A stretch of DNA of 64,000 nucleotides, taken from assembly GCF_001418085.1 (NCBI RefSeq), contig NZ_LIQH01000040.1, positions 124,001-188,000 on the forward strand, read 5' to 3'. This stretch comes from Lacinutrix algicola (lineage in GTDB: Bacteria > Bacteroidota > Bacteroidia > Flavobacteriales > Flavobacteriaceae). The position numbers were made by a program, and so were the translations under genes. The notes beneath the pieces were generated by a model. It was not told the DNA's origin, made no database searches, and saw nothing but the letters and a program-made list of their open reading frames with translations. Below are positions 15,008-23,662 of the stretch, one piece after another (within the stretch, counting starts at the first letter, position 1; each line of letters opens with the position of its first letter).

Positions 15008-16867
15008 TTACTTAGCAGTAATGTCAATAGTTAACTCTACTCTTCTGTTTGCTGCTCTTCCAGCCTCAGTATTGTTAGGGGCTACAGGTTCAGTTTCTCC
15101 TTTACCAGAAATAGAAATTAAGCTATTTGCTATGTTTTTTGAAGTAAGGTAATCTTTAATAGCTTGTGCTCTTACTAAAGAAAGGTTATAGTTATAGTTA
15201 TCACTTCCTCTACTATCTGCATGGCCTTGAATAGAAATACTAAAGTTAGATTTATCTGCTTTAATATTTTTAGCAATATCATCTAATATAGATTTAGCAG
15301 TTTCATCAAGCTTAGAGCTATCGTAGTTAAAGTATACTTTTCTTTGTCCTACAACTGCAGGTACAACTACTGCTACTGGTGCAGGCTCAACAACTTTTAC
15401 TGGACAACCATTATCTGTTCCTTTTACTTTAGGGCAATTGTCTTTATTATCAGGAAAACCATCTCCATCTGTATCAGGACATCCACCAAATTCAACTAAT
15501 CCTTTTACTTCAGGACATAAATCATCTTTATCAGTAACACCATCACCATCTGTATCTGGGCAACCTCCTAGGCTAACTAGACCAAAAGTATCTGGGCATA
15601 AATCTAATTCATTAGGCACTGTATCACCATCTCTATCGTTAGAAACTTTTTCTTTTCCATTTCCAATCTTATATACTAAACCTAAGTTATGATTCCAGTG
15701 CTTTGGTAAGTAATCTTCGAATGAGTGCTTGTATGTTGTTTGTAAATTTACACCAACTTTATTATTAAACCAGTATTTAACACCTATAGAACCGTTTACT
15801 GTACCTGCTCCAACTAAACTGTTAGAAGTACTAGAAAATGTATTGTATTGTCCTTCTTCAATCCAAGTATAACCACCACCTACTGCAATAAAAGGCTGTA
15901 ATTTCCCTTGACCAAAGCTATAGTTTACCATACCATCAAGTCCATAATACTTAAGGTTATCAACTAATACACTTTCATCAGCTTTACCTAAATCTCCCCA
16001 TTTACTTAGTTCGTTAACGGTACCTTTTGCAGTTATAGATAAATTATTTGTTAAGTCTCTTGTAACACCAACATAATAACCAATATTATAATGGTCGTTT
16101 AAATTAAAATACTCATCAAAGTAATCTCCTTGTGGTAAATTTTCTCCAACAGGATAAACATCTACAGCACTTAAACCTGCTTCAAAAGACCAACGGCTTG
16201 GTGTAATAGTTACTTTTTCTGTTTCTAATACTTCTGGCTCCTCTTTGTTTAATTTATAAACAAGACCTAAGTTATGGTTCCAATGCTTAGGTAAATAATC
16301 TTCGAATGAGTGCTTGTAAGTCGTTTGTAAATTAACACCAAACTTATCACTAAACCAGTACTTTACTCCTACAGATCCATTTGCTGTACCTGCACCAACT
16401 AAACTATTAGAGGTTTTAGAAAAAGTATTAAATGGTCCTTCTTCAATCCAAGTATAACCACCACCTACTGCAATAAAAGGTTGTAATTTTCCCTGACCAA
16501 AACTATAATTTACCATAGCGTCAAGTCCATAATATTTAAGATTGTCAACTAATACACTTTCATCAGCTTTACCTAAATCTCCCCATTTACTAATTTCATT
16601 TACTGTACCTCTAGCAGATAAAGATAAATTGCTAGTAAAGTTTCTTGTAGCACCTAAATAATAACCAACGTTATAATGGTCGTTAAGGTTAAAAAATTCA
16701 TCAAAATAGTCACCTTGTGGAGTATTTTCTCCAACAGGATAAAGATCTACTGCGCTTAAACCAGCTTCAAAAGACCAACGGTTAGAATTATCTTCTTGAG
16801 AAAAAGACAATTGAGTACATAAAGTTAATAATAACGTAAATGTAAAAATGTTGTAATAATGTTTCAT
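15008..16867 (-). CDS. OmpA family protein with two tandem beta-barrel domains
   Basis: Outer-membrane protein of 619 residues. Residues 1-23 are a signal peptide. From Trp31 and again from Trp226 come two nearly identical barrel domains of about 195 residues (both beginning RWSFEAGLSAVD and containing GDLGKADESVLVDNLKYYGL). Then come thrombospondin type 3-like calcium repeats (DRDGDTVPNELDLCP, DTDGDGVTDKDDLCP and others) and a C-terminal OmpA domain (VYFNYDSSKLDE, IQGHADSRGSDNYN, LSLVRAQAIKDYL) that binds peptidoglycan. Normal relatives have one barrel. Two barrels with one OmpA tail would anchor an unusual double porin-like protein, or one copy may be redundant. Confidence 0.9.
   Translation of the reverse strand: MKHYYNIFTFTLLLTLCTQLSFSQEDNSNRWSFEAGLSAVDLYPVGENTPQGDYFDEFFNLNDHYNVGYYLGATRNFTSNLSLSARGTVNEISKWGDLGKADESVLVDNLKYYGLDAMVNYSFGQGKLQPFIAVGGGYTWIEEGPFNTFSKTSNSLVGAGTANGSVGVKYWFSDKFGVNLQTTYKHSFEDYLPKHWNHNLGLVYKLNKEEPEVLETEKVTITPSRWSFEAGLSAVDVYPVGENLPQGDYFDEYFNLNDHYNIGYYVGVTRDLTNNLSITAKGTVNELSKWGDLGKADESVLVDNLKYYGLDGMVNYSFGQGKLQPFIAVGGGYTWIEEGQYNTFSSTSNSLVGAGTVNGSIGVKYWFNNKVGVNLQTTYKHSFEDYLPKHWNHNLGLVYKIGNGKEKVSNDRDGDTVPNELDLCPDTFGLVSLGGCPDTDGDGVTDKDDLCPEVKGLVEFGGCPDTDGDGFPDNKDNCPKVKGTDNGCPVKVVEPAPVAVVVPAVVGQRKVYFNYDSSKLDETAKSILDDIAKNIKADKSNFSISIQGHADSRGSDNYNYNLSLVRAQAIKDYLTSKNIANSLISISGKGETEPVAPNNTEAGRAANRRVELTIDITAK
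15660..16800 (-). repeat. Tandem intragenic duplication of the barrel domain
   Basis: Two direct copies of about 585 bp lie in frame inside the OmpA-family gene (roughly 16195-16800 and 15660-16195). Long blocks are the same at the DNA level, e.g. the segment encoding WGDLGKADESVLVDNL, so the duplication looks recent or is kept homogeneous by gene conversion. Confidence 0.85.
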
Positions 16868-17224
16868 AAATAAAAAAATGTATTAAATAATTTCTCACTT
16901 TTTAGTAATCATATGTGTGATTTTTTTAAAAAGGTGTGCAAAATAACAACTTATATAAGTAAGAATTAACTTATATCCATTATAATTTAACTTCAACCAA
17001 ATAAGAACCTTACATCCTTTTTAAGGATTTACTAAAACTAAGAGTCTTAATGTGTTAATTCCATATTCTCTATCGTTATTAATGACTTAAATCTTGTTTT
17101 TTAAGAAATTAATTATGACTTAAATAATTATTAAATTTTCGTTTTTTTTACTTTTAAGCAATGATTAAATTGAAATTAAGAAACATATTATTTTCAACTG
17201 AATTAAACTTTTGTTAAAAAAAAG
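16868..17224. other. AT-rich intergenic region, nothing coding seen
   Basis: Very AT-rich DNA between the divergent OmpA-family gene and the DoxX/TetR operon. It should hold the OmpA-gene promoter and leader, but I see no exact TAnnTTTG box with correct spacing and no open frame worth calling. Confidence 0.5.
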
Positions 17225-17252
17225 AATGAACGTTCATTTTTACATATCTTTG
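17225..17252 (+). promoter_or_regulatory. TetR-type operator and promoter of the DoxX-TetR operon
   Basis: AATGAACGTTCATT (17225-17238) is a perfect 14-nt palindrome typical of TetR-family operators. TATCTTTG at 17245-17252 fits the Bacteroidota -7 box, and the palindrome covers where the -33 element would be. The first gene starts at 17271. The TetR protein at 17639-18223 is the obvious candidate ligand (inferred). Confidence 0.7.
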
Positions 17253-17270
17253 TACTAATAAAACAAACAA

Positions 17271-17639
17271 ATGAAACTATTTTGGACCATATTAAGATTA
17301 TTGTTAGCCCTATTTATGATATATGCGGGTAGTCAACATTTTTTTAAAACCGAATTTTTTAATGCATACGTTCCAGATTTTCTTATCTACAAAACGTTTA
17401 TAATTTACGGTTCAGGTATTGTAGAGTTATTTTTAGGATTATTATTAATCTTACCAAAATACGCTGCTAAAGCTGCATTAGGAATTTTTATTTTAATGTT
17501 ACTTTTTCTACCAATTCATATTTGGGATGTGTTTACAGAAACACCTGCTATTGGTAGCCATGAAGCTGCATTGATAAGATTACCTATACAATTAGTTTTA
17601 ATCGCTTTGTCTTATAAACTTTATAATATTAACTCATAA
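17271..17639 (+). CDS. DoxX family membrane protein
   Basis: Four-segment inner-membrane protein of 122 residues. LRLLLALFMIYAGSQHFF and GIVELFLGLLLILPKYAA are the two conserved DoxX helices. Members have been linked to oxidative-stress and thiol-balance complexes, but the biochemical role here is not known. The stop codon overlaps the start of the TetR gene by one base, so the two are translationally linked, and a TetR-type palindrome lies directly upstream. Confidence 0.82.
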   Translation: MKLFWTILRLLLALFMIYAGSQHFFKTEFFNAYVPDFLIYKTFIIYGSGIVELFLGLLLILPKYAAKAALGIFILMLLFLPIHIWDVFTETPAIGSHEAALIRLPIQLVLIALSYKLYNINS

Positions 17640-18223
17640 TGGCAAAACTTCAAAAAAGTATAGACAAAAGAAACGCATTGGTTAAAGCAACAATCGAGTT
17701 GGTTAACAATAATGGTTTTCATGCTACACCAATGAGCAAAATAGCAAAGATGGCAAATGTATCTCCTGCTACTATTTATTTATATTTTGAAAATAAACAA
17801 GATTTAGTTAATCAAACTTATATAGACGTTAAAGCAGAATACACAAAATATGCTTTTAAAGATTTTGATACGACTATGTCTGTTGAAAAAGGGTTTGAGC
17901 TTATTTGGAAACGTATAGCAGACTTTAAACTTAAAGAATGTGAAAACGCAATGTTTTTAGCACAATGTGATAATACACCAATGATTGACGAGCTTAGTAG
18001 GCAGCAAGGTATTAAACACTTACAACCACTACTCGACCTTTGGGCTCGTGGTAAAAAGGAAGGAATTATTAAACCAATGTCAGATTATCTACTCTATGCA
18101 TACTCTATAAATCCGTTATCATTTTTAATGATAACTCAAAAACGTGGCTCATTTCAATTAGACAAAACACATTTAGAAGAAGCTTATCAATCTGCTTGGA
18201 GCAGTATTAAAGTCTGTAAATAG
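17639..18223 (+). CDS. TetR/AcrR family transcriptional regulator
   Basis: Regulator of 194 residues. The N-terminal helix-turn-helix (residues about 10-55) reads NALVKATIELVNNNGFHATPMSKIAKMANVSPATIYLYFENKQDLV, given here as the family pattern. The C-terminal ligand domain is not recognisable. It is the second gene of a seven-gene same-strand run coding for aldehyde, enone and nitro-compound reduction. Autoregulated control of that run through the palindrome at 17225-17238 by an electrophile is the likely role. Confidence 0.92.
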   Translation: MAKLQKSIDKRNALVKATIELVNNNGFHATPMSKIAKMANVSPATIYLYFENKQDLVNQTYIDVKAEYTKYAFKDFDTTMSVEKGFELIWKRIADFKLKECENAMFLAQCDNTPMIDELSRQQGIKHLQPLLDLWARGKKEGIIKPMSDYLLYAYSINPLSFLMITQKRGSFQLDKTHLEEAYQSAWSSIKVCK

Positions 18224-18889
18224 ATGAAGAAATCAGCAATAATATTAGGAGCAACTGGATTAACTGGGAATATATTACTTCAAAAATTAATTGAAGATGA
18301 TAGATACAAAATCATAAAATTATTTTCACGTTCTAAAATTGAAAATTTACCTAATAAAGTCACACAGTTTATTGGAGACCTTTTAAAATTAGAACAATTT
18401 AAAGAAGATTTTAAAGCGGACGAAGTATACTGCTGTATTGGTACAACTAAATCAAAAACACCAAATAAAGAAAAGTACAAACAAATAGACTATGGTATTC
18501 CTGTAACCGCTGCAAAACTTTCAAAAGAAAATAATATTGATACATTTCTAGTAGTTTCAGCATTAGGTGCAAACGCAAACAGCTCTGTGTTTTATAACAA
18601 AACAAAAGGAGAAATGGAGCGAGATGTTCAAAAACAAAACATCAAAAACACCTTTATTTTTAGACCATCTTTAATTGGTGGAGAACGAGAAGAACAGCGT
18701 ACACTAGAAAAAATAGGTTTAACCATTTTTAAAATCATTCAACCTTTATTTATAGGTAGTCTCAAGCAATACAAAATAACAGAACCAGAAAACATGGCAC
18801 AAGCCATGATAAATTTAGCAAATAGCACAAGCTATGTTGGAGACATTATTACTTCAAACGATATAAAAAGAATAACAAAAAACAAATAA
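18224..18889 (+). CDS. NAD(P)H-binding oxidoreductase, atypical SDR (HTATIP2-like)
   Basis: Rossmann-fold protein of 221 residues. ILGATGLTGNILLQKLI is the TGxxGxxG nucleotide-binding loop, CCIGTTKSKTPNKEKYKQID follows beta-4, and FLVVSALGANANSSVFYNKTKGEME holds the Ser and the Tyr-x3-Lys. This arrangement is that of the small atypical SDRs similar to HTATIP2/YwnB. Its start codon follows the TetR stop directly, so it is cotranscribed. The substrate is unknown. Confidence 0.85.
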   Translation: MKKSAIILGATGLTGNILLQKLIEDDRYKIIKLFSRSKIENLPNKVTQFIGDLLKLEQFKEDFKADEVYCCIGTTKSKTPNKEKYKQIDYGIPVTAAKLSKENNIDTFLVVSALGANANSSVFYNKTKGEMERDVQKQNIKNTFIFRPSLIGGEREEQRTLEKIGLTIFKIIQPLFIGSLKQYKITEPENMAQAMINLANSTSYVGDIITSNDIKRITKNK

Positions 18890-18897
18890 AAAAATAC

Positions 18898-19530
18898 ATG
18901 GAATTATTAGATAAATTAAAGTGGAGATACGCGGCAAAAGCAATGAATGGCGAAAAAGTAGCAGAAGATAAAGTAGAACGTATTTTAGAAGCTGCACGTT
19001 TAGCACCAACATCAAGCGGATTACAACCTTTCGAGATATTTGTAATAAAAAATCAAGATATTAAAGAACAAATTAGACCTGTCGCTTGGAACCAATCTGT
19101 AATTACAGACTGTTCTCACCTACTTGTATTTGCTGCTTGGGATACCTACACAGTAGAACGTATTAATCATATGTTCGATTTAACTAACGAAATTCGCGGA
19201 TTTAAAAATGAAGGATGGGAAAATTACCGTCAGATGTTATTAGGTATGTACCCTCAAAAAGATCCAGAAGAAAACTTTAACCACGCGGCAAAACAAGCAT
19301 ATATTGCTTTTACCGAAGCTTTAACTGCTGCTGCTTTTGAAGGTGTTGACGCTACTCCTTTAGAAGGTTTTGAACCAGATGCCGTTGATAAAATATTAGG
19401 GTTACGCGAAAAAGGCTTACGTAGTGCTGTAATGTTACCAATTGGTTATAGAAAAGATGATGCAGATTGGTTAGTAAATCTTGTAAAGGTTAGAAAACCT
19501 ATGGAAGAATTAGTAACTGTAATAGACTAA
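18898..19530 (+). CDS. NAD(P)H-dependent nitroreductase family protein
   Basis: FMN-dependent nitroreductase of 210 residues. MELLDKLKWRYAAKAMNGEK, APTSSGLQPFEIFVIKN and GVDATPLEGFEPDAVDKILG are the FMN- and substrate-binding segments, and VMLPIGYRKDDADW is the C-terminal cofactor loop. It is a different subgroup from the nitroreductases at 1-304 and 6639-7304 and lacks the HxlR-type operator. Instead it lies in the TetR-led operon, 8 nt after the SDR gene. Confidence 0.9.
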   Translation: MELLDKLKWRYAAKAMNGEKVAEDKVERILEAARLAPTSSGLQPFEIFVIKNQDIKEQIRPVAWNQSVITDCSHLLVFAAWDTYTVERINHMFDLTNEIRGFKNEGWENYRQMLLGMYPQKDPEENFNHAAKQAYIAFTEALTAAAFEGVDATPLEGFEPDAVDKILGLREKGLRSAVMLPIGYRKDDADWLVNLVKVRKPMEELVTVID

Positions 19531-19541
19531 AAACAATTAAA

Positions 19542-20537
19542 ATGAAGACAATTTTATTAAATAATAGACCTGTAGGAAAACCTACAGTTTCAAATTTTGA
19601 ATTTGTTACTGAAGAAAAAGAACTTTCAATTTCTGAAGGAGAAATCCTTTTAGAAGCTGCTTATGTTTCTGTAGATCCTTATTTAAGAGGAAGAATGAGC
19701 GATGCAAAATCTTACGTTCCTCCTTTTCAATTAAATAAACCTGTACAATCTGGAGTTGTTGCAAAGGTTATTGCTTCAAAAAACGAAAAATTTACAGAAG
19801 GAGATTTTGTTGCTGGTATGTTAAATTGGGCCACACAGCAAGTATCAAATGGCGAAGGCTTAAATAAAGTAGATGGTTCTAAAGCGCCTTTAAGCACCTA
19901 TTTAGGTGTTTTAGGAATGACAGGGTTAACAGCATATTTAGGTTTAACACAAATTGGTAAACCTAAAGCAGGAGAAACTATTGTTGTTTCTGGTGCTGCT
20001 GGAGCTGTTGGTAGTGTTGTTGGACAAATAGCAAAAATCTTAGGGCTTCATGTTATAGGAATTGCTGGAACCGATGAGAAGATCAACATGCTTAAAGATA
20101 AGTTTGGTTTCGATGCTGGTATTAATTACAATACAAGTAAAGATATTAATGCCGATATAAAAAGGCTAGCACCAAACGGTGTAGATGTTTATTTTGATAA
20201 TGTTGGCGGACCAATATCTGATGCTGTTTTATTTAACATAAACCACTTCACTAGAATAATAATTTGCGGAGCAATTTCGGTTTACAATGATACTGAAACA
20301 CCAACAGGTGTAAGCGTACAGCCTTTCTTGGTTAAAAACAGCGCACTAATGCAAGGCTTTATAGTCTCTAATTATGTTGATAAATTTCCAGAAGCGATGC
20401 AACAATTATCAGGTTGGTTAGCGGAAGGTAAATTAAAATACACAGAAACTATAGTTGAAGGTTTCGATAATATTCCAACTGCTTTTATCGATTTATTCGA
20501 AGGTAAAAACAAAGGGAAAATGATAGTAAAAATTTAA
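19542..20537 (+). CDS. NADP-dependent oxidoreductase, CurA-like MDR
   Basis: Medium-chain reductase of 331 residues similar to NADPH-dependent curcumin/alkenal double-bond reductases. YVSVDPYLRGRM is the family hallmark, LGMTGLTAYLGL and VVSGAAGAVGSVVGQIAKIL bind NADPH, and VYFDNVGG follows. No zinc ligands. It should reduce alpha,beta-unsaturated ketones and aldehydes such as lipid-peroxidation products. It lies 11 nt after the nitroreductase in the operon. Confidence 0.9.
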   Translation: MKTILLNNRPVGKPTVSNFEFVTEEKELSISEGEILLEAAYVSVDPYLRGRMSDAKSYVPPFQLNKPVQSGVVAKVIASKNEKFTEGDFVAGMLNWATQQVSNGEGLNKVDGSKAPLSTYLGVLGMTGLTAYLGLTQIGKPKAGETIVVSGAAGAVGSVVGQIAKILGLHVIGIAGTDEKINMLKDKFGFDAGINYNTSKDINADIKRLAPNGVDVYFDNVGGPISDAVLFNINHFTRIIICGAISVYNDTETPTGVSVQPFLVKNSALMQGFIVSNYVDKFPEAMQQLSGWLAEGKLKYTETIVEGFDNIPTAFIDLFEGKNKGKMIVKI

Positions 20538-20565
20538 ATTTTAATAATTTAAAAACGAAAAGAAG

Positions 20566-21726
20566 ATGAACAATTTTGATTTTAAAAACCCAACCAAAAT
20601 TATTTTTGGAAAGGATACAATAGAAAAAGTAAAAGAAGAAATACCTCAAGATGCTAAAGTATTATTACTTTACGGTGGAGGAAGTATTAAGAAAAACGGC
20701 ATTTACGACCAAGTGAAAACGGCATTAGCAGATGTTGAAGTTGTTGAATTTGGAGGTATTCCAGCAAATCCAGAGTATGCAACACTTTTGGAAGCTTTAA
20801 AGGTAATTAAAGACAAAAATATCACATACTTGTTAGCTGTTGGAGGTGGTTCTGTAATTGACGGAACCAAGTTTCTATCTGCAGCTGCAGTTTACAATGG
20901 TGATACACCTTGGGATATTTTAACTAAAAATATTAGAACTGAAAAGGGCATGCCTTTTGGAACGGTTTTAACATTACCAGCTACAGGATCTGAAATGAAT
21001 TCTGGAGCAGTAATTACTAGAGCTGAAACTAAAGAAAAGCTTGCAATGGGTGGCCCTGGTTTATTTCCTGAGTTTTCTATTTTAGATCCACAAGTAATAC
21101 AATCAATTCCAAAACGTCAATTAGCAAATGGTTTAACAGATGCTTTTACACACGTTTTAGAGCAATACATGACGTATCCAATTGGAGCCATATTACAAGA
21201 TCGTTTTGCAGAAAGCATTTTACAAACTTTAATTGAAGTTGCACCAACTGTTATAAAAGATCCAACAGATTATAAGGCAGCATCTAACTTTATGTGGAGT
21301 TGTACAATGGCATTAAATGGATTAATACAAAAAGGAGTACCAACAGATTGGGCCGTACACGCCATTGGTCATGAGTTAACTGCTTTATTTGGTATCGATC
21401 ATGCACGCACATTAGCTGTAATCGCGCCAAGTCATTACAAGTTTAATTTTGAAGCTAAAAAAGAAAAATTAGCACAATATGGTGAGCGTGTTTGGAACAT
21501 TACAGAAGGTAGCATAGACGATAAAGCTTATGCAGCAATTGAAAAAACAGTAGATTTTTTCCATGAATTAGGTATAGATACTAAACTATCAGACTATACT
21601 GAAGATTATGAAGGAACAGCTGAGAAAATTTCACAACGTTTTACAGATCGTGGTTGGACAGGTTTAGGTGAACACCAAACATTGTCTCCAGATAAGGTTG
21701 AGAAAATAGTAAAAATGGCTTACTAA
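20566..21726 (+). CDS. Iron-containing alcohol dehydrogenase (YqhD-like)
   Basis: Group III metal-dependent alcohol dehydrogenase of 386 residues. KIIFGKDTIEKV and LLAVGGGSVIDGTKFLSAAA bind NADPH, and TGSEMNSGAVIT is a family motif. The metal ligands lie in LTDAFTHVLEQY and HAIGHELTALFGIDHARTLA (Asp and three His). YqhD-type enzymes reduce short aldehydes, including toxic ones, with NADPH. The position behind the CurA-like gene and before the Hsp31-like gene supports an aldehyde detoxification role. Confidence 0.92.
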   Translation: MNNFDFKNPTKIIFGKDTIEKVKEEIPQDAKVLLLYGGGSIKKNGIYDQVKTALADVEVVEFGGIPANPEYATLLEALKVIKDKNITYLLAVGGGSVIDGTKFLSAAAVYNGDTPWDILTKNIRTEKGMPFGTVLTLPATGSEMNSGAVITRAETKEKLAMGGPGLFPEFSILDPQVIQSIPKRQLANGLTDAFTHVLEQYMTYPIGAILQDRFAESILQTLIEVAPTVIKDPTDYKAASNFMWSCTMALNGLIQKGVPTDWAVHAIGHELTALFGIDHARTLAVIAPSHYKFNFEAKKEKLAQYGERVWNITEGSIDDKAYAAIEKTVDFFHELGIDTKLSDYTEDYEGTAEKISQRFTDRGWTGLGEHQTLSPDKVEKIVKMAY

Positions 21727-21734
21727 ATTTAAAG

Positions 21735-22541
21735 ATGAATATATTAAAAACATTAGTATTAACGCTTACCATTATTACTGCATCAAGTTGTAAAGACAAA
21801 AAAAGCGAAACACCTTCTGAAAACGCTTCAGAAGTAAAAACAGAATTAAAAAAAGAAAAAGATATGAAAGTATTATTTGTATTAACATCTCACGATAAAT
21901 TAGGAGATACAGGAAAGAAAACAGGATTTTGGGTTGAAGAATTTGCCAGTCCATATTATTCATTATTAGACAAAGGAGCAAAAATTACTATAGCTACTCC
22001 AAATGGTGGTGCTGCACCAATAGATCCAAGTAGTGATTCTCCTGATGCTGCTACAGAAGCAACAGAACGTTTTAATAAAGATGCAGATGCTAAATCTAAA
22101 ATTGCAAACACAAATAAATTATCTGATATGAATGCAGACGATTTTGATGCAGTGTTTTATCCAGGTGGACATGGTCCATTATGGGATTTAGCAAACGACG
22201 CTATTTCTATTGCATTAATCGAGAAGTTTAACACTCAAAATAAGCCAGTAGCATTTGTATGTCATGCTCCTGCTGCTTTAAAAGGCGTTAAAAATGCGGA
22301 TGGAACACCTTTAGTAAAAGGTAAAAAAGTAACAGGGTTCACTAATACCGAAGAAGAAGCTGTAGGATTAACAGATATTGTACCTTTTTTAGTAGAAGAT
22401 ATGTTAAGCCAAAATGGCGGAATCTATTCTAAAAAAGAAGATTGGGCTGCTTATGCAATACAAGATGGTAATTTAATTACAGGTCAAAATCCTGCATCGT
22501 CTGAATTAGTAGCAGAAAAACTATTAGAAAGTTTAAAATAA
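21735..22541 (+). CDS. DJ-1/PfpI (Hsp31-like) family lipoprotein
   Basis: Protein of 268 residues starting with a lipoprotein signal (lipobox TASSC, Cys19), so it is probably anchored in the cell envelope. The rest is a class I glutamine-amidotransferase-like fold of the Hsp31 type: Glu69 in WVEEFASPYY, YPGGHGPLWDL, and the nucleophile Cys176-His177 in AFVCHAPAAL. Relatives act on methylglyoxal as glutathione-independent glyoxalases or deglycases. A lipidated form is less usual. Last gene of the TetR-led operon, followed by a terminator. Confidence 0.87.
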   Translation: MNILKTLVLTLTIITASSCKDKKSETPSENASEVKTELKKEKDMKVLFVLTSHDKLGDTGKKTGFWVEEFASPYYSLLDKGAKITIATPNGGAAPIDPSSDSPDAATEATERFNKDADAKSKIANTNKLSDMNADDFDAVFYPGGHGPLWDLANDAISIALIEKFNTQNKPVAFVCHAPAALKGVKNADGTPLVKGKKVTGFTNTEEEAVGLTDIVPFLVEDMLSQNGGIYSKKEDWAAYAIQDGNLITGQNPASSELVAEKLLESLK

Positions 22542-22562
22542 TATAGACTATTATATAATATG

Positions 22563-22595
22563 AAAAAAGGTTGTCCTATTTGGGCAACCTTTTTT
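22563..22595 (+). terminator. Rho-independent terminator of the TetR-led operon
   Basis: AAAAAAGGTTGTCC and GGGCAACCTTTTTT form a 14-bp stem (one G-T pair) with a 5-nt loop and a U tract, 21 nt after the last stop codon. Confidence 0.85.
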
Positions 22596-22889
22596 GTTTG
22601 AGAGAAATATGTTTTTTAAAAGTAATATTTAGAAATGAGATCAAATAATCATATTAGTTTTATTAATAAATTTCAATTATCTATTTGCATTAAGTTCTCA
22701 ATTAAACTAAAGAAAAGTTAATTAATGCTATAAATATTTCAATTCATCACCTTTTTTAAGCTTAATGTATAAAATTACATAAACAGCATTTTACCGAACA
22801 AATAAGCGTTTTATCTAATGTTTATACCGTTTGTCTGATAAAAACACATTTTGTCATAATAAAAATCTAATAAAAAAATCGTAAATGAG

Positions 22890-22919
22890 TTGTTTTTTTC
22901 ATTTATTTATATAGATTTG
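22890..22919 (+). promoter_or_regulatory. Promoter of the small secreted protein gene
   Basis: TTG (22890-22892), 19 nt and TAGATTTG (22912-22919) fit the Bacteroidota promoter. The start codon is at 22949. The rest of the gap 22596-22889 is AT-rich and shows no gene. Confidence 0.65.
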
Positions 22920-22948
22920 TTACATATTTATATAATTAATAGCATCAA

Positions 22949-23401
22949 ATGAAAGCAAAAACTACACTTATTACTCTTATTTTTTTTATGATACTTAGTA
23001 TCAGTTTCGCACAAAACAAGAAAAAATCACTTAAATTGATTAATGGAAAAGTAAGTATTAGTAAATACCATAGTCTTGATGAATTAAACAGATTTTCTAA
23101 AGGAGATTTGCTTACTTTATATATACAACGTATTGAGGTAATTGTAAATATTTTACCAAACATTGCATTTGCAACTAAACCAAATGTCACTATGGCTTCT
23201 TTAGGAATTCCTGAAACAAAAGAAAATATAAAAGCCTTAGAGCTAAACCGTGAAGCATCTGCTGAATATTTTGATAGTACAGTAATATTTCAAAGATCAA
23301 TCTTACCTTACTCAGATTCTAGAGATCTTATAGCTGCTATATTATTTTATGAAGAAACATTAAAATCACTACACACGTACAATGATTTTAAAGCAGAATA
23401 A
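22949..23401 (+). CDS. Small secreted protein of unknown function
   Basis: Protein of 150 residues with a clear signal peptide (MKAKTTLITLIFFMILSISF, cleavage after Ala-Gln region). The mature part is a mixed alpha-helical, polar sequence with no family I recognise and no T9SS C-terminal domain, so it is probably periplasmic. It has its own promoter and terminator and lies just before the spr locus. It could be one of the poorly characterised genes accompanying spr operons, but this is a guess from position. Confidence 0.7.
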   Translation: MKAKTTLITLIFFMILSISFAQNKKKSLKLINGKVSISKYHSLDELNRFSKGDLLTLYIQRIEVIVNILPNIAFATKPNVTMASLGIPETKENIKALELNREASAEYFDSTVIFQRSILPYSDSRDLIAAILFYEETLKSLHTYNDFKAE

Positions 23402-23426
23402 CTATAATTCAACAATAATTTATTAC

Positions 23427-23465
23427 AAAGTCCTTAACTAATTTATATAGTAAGGACTTTTTGTT
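23427..23465 (+). terminator. Terminator after the small secreted protein gene
   Basis: AAAGTCCTTA and TAAGGACTTT form a perfect 10-bp stem with a 14-nt loop, then TTTTG. It separates this gene from the spr operon promoter at 23588-23618. Confidence 0.8.
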
Positions 23466-23587
23466 TTCTATACCAAAGTTATTCTTAATTCACTTAAATT
23501 AATCAATTCATTATCAGGTTATAAGTTGGTCTAAATTAAAATTAAAAACGTCAAATAAAACAATTATTTGCATTTCGTCGATATAAC

Positions 23588-23618
23588 TTGCACTTAATGT
23601 GAAATAATCATATATTTG
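23588..23618 (+). promoter_or_regulatory. Probable promoter of the spr operon
   Basis: TTG (23588-23590), 20 nt and TATATTTG (23611-23618) are a near-perfect Bacteroidota promoter, 45 nt before the beta-helix gene. No comparable promoter or terminator was found between this gene and sprF, so one transcript of about 20.5 kb is likely. Confidence 0.65.
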
Positions 23619-23662
23619 AGCAGTAAATTATTCGCCTAATAATCTATTAAAATTTAACCCTC

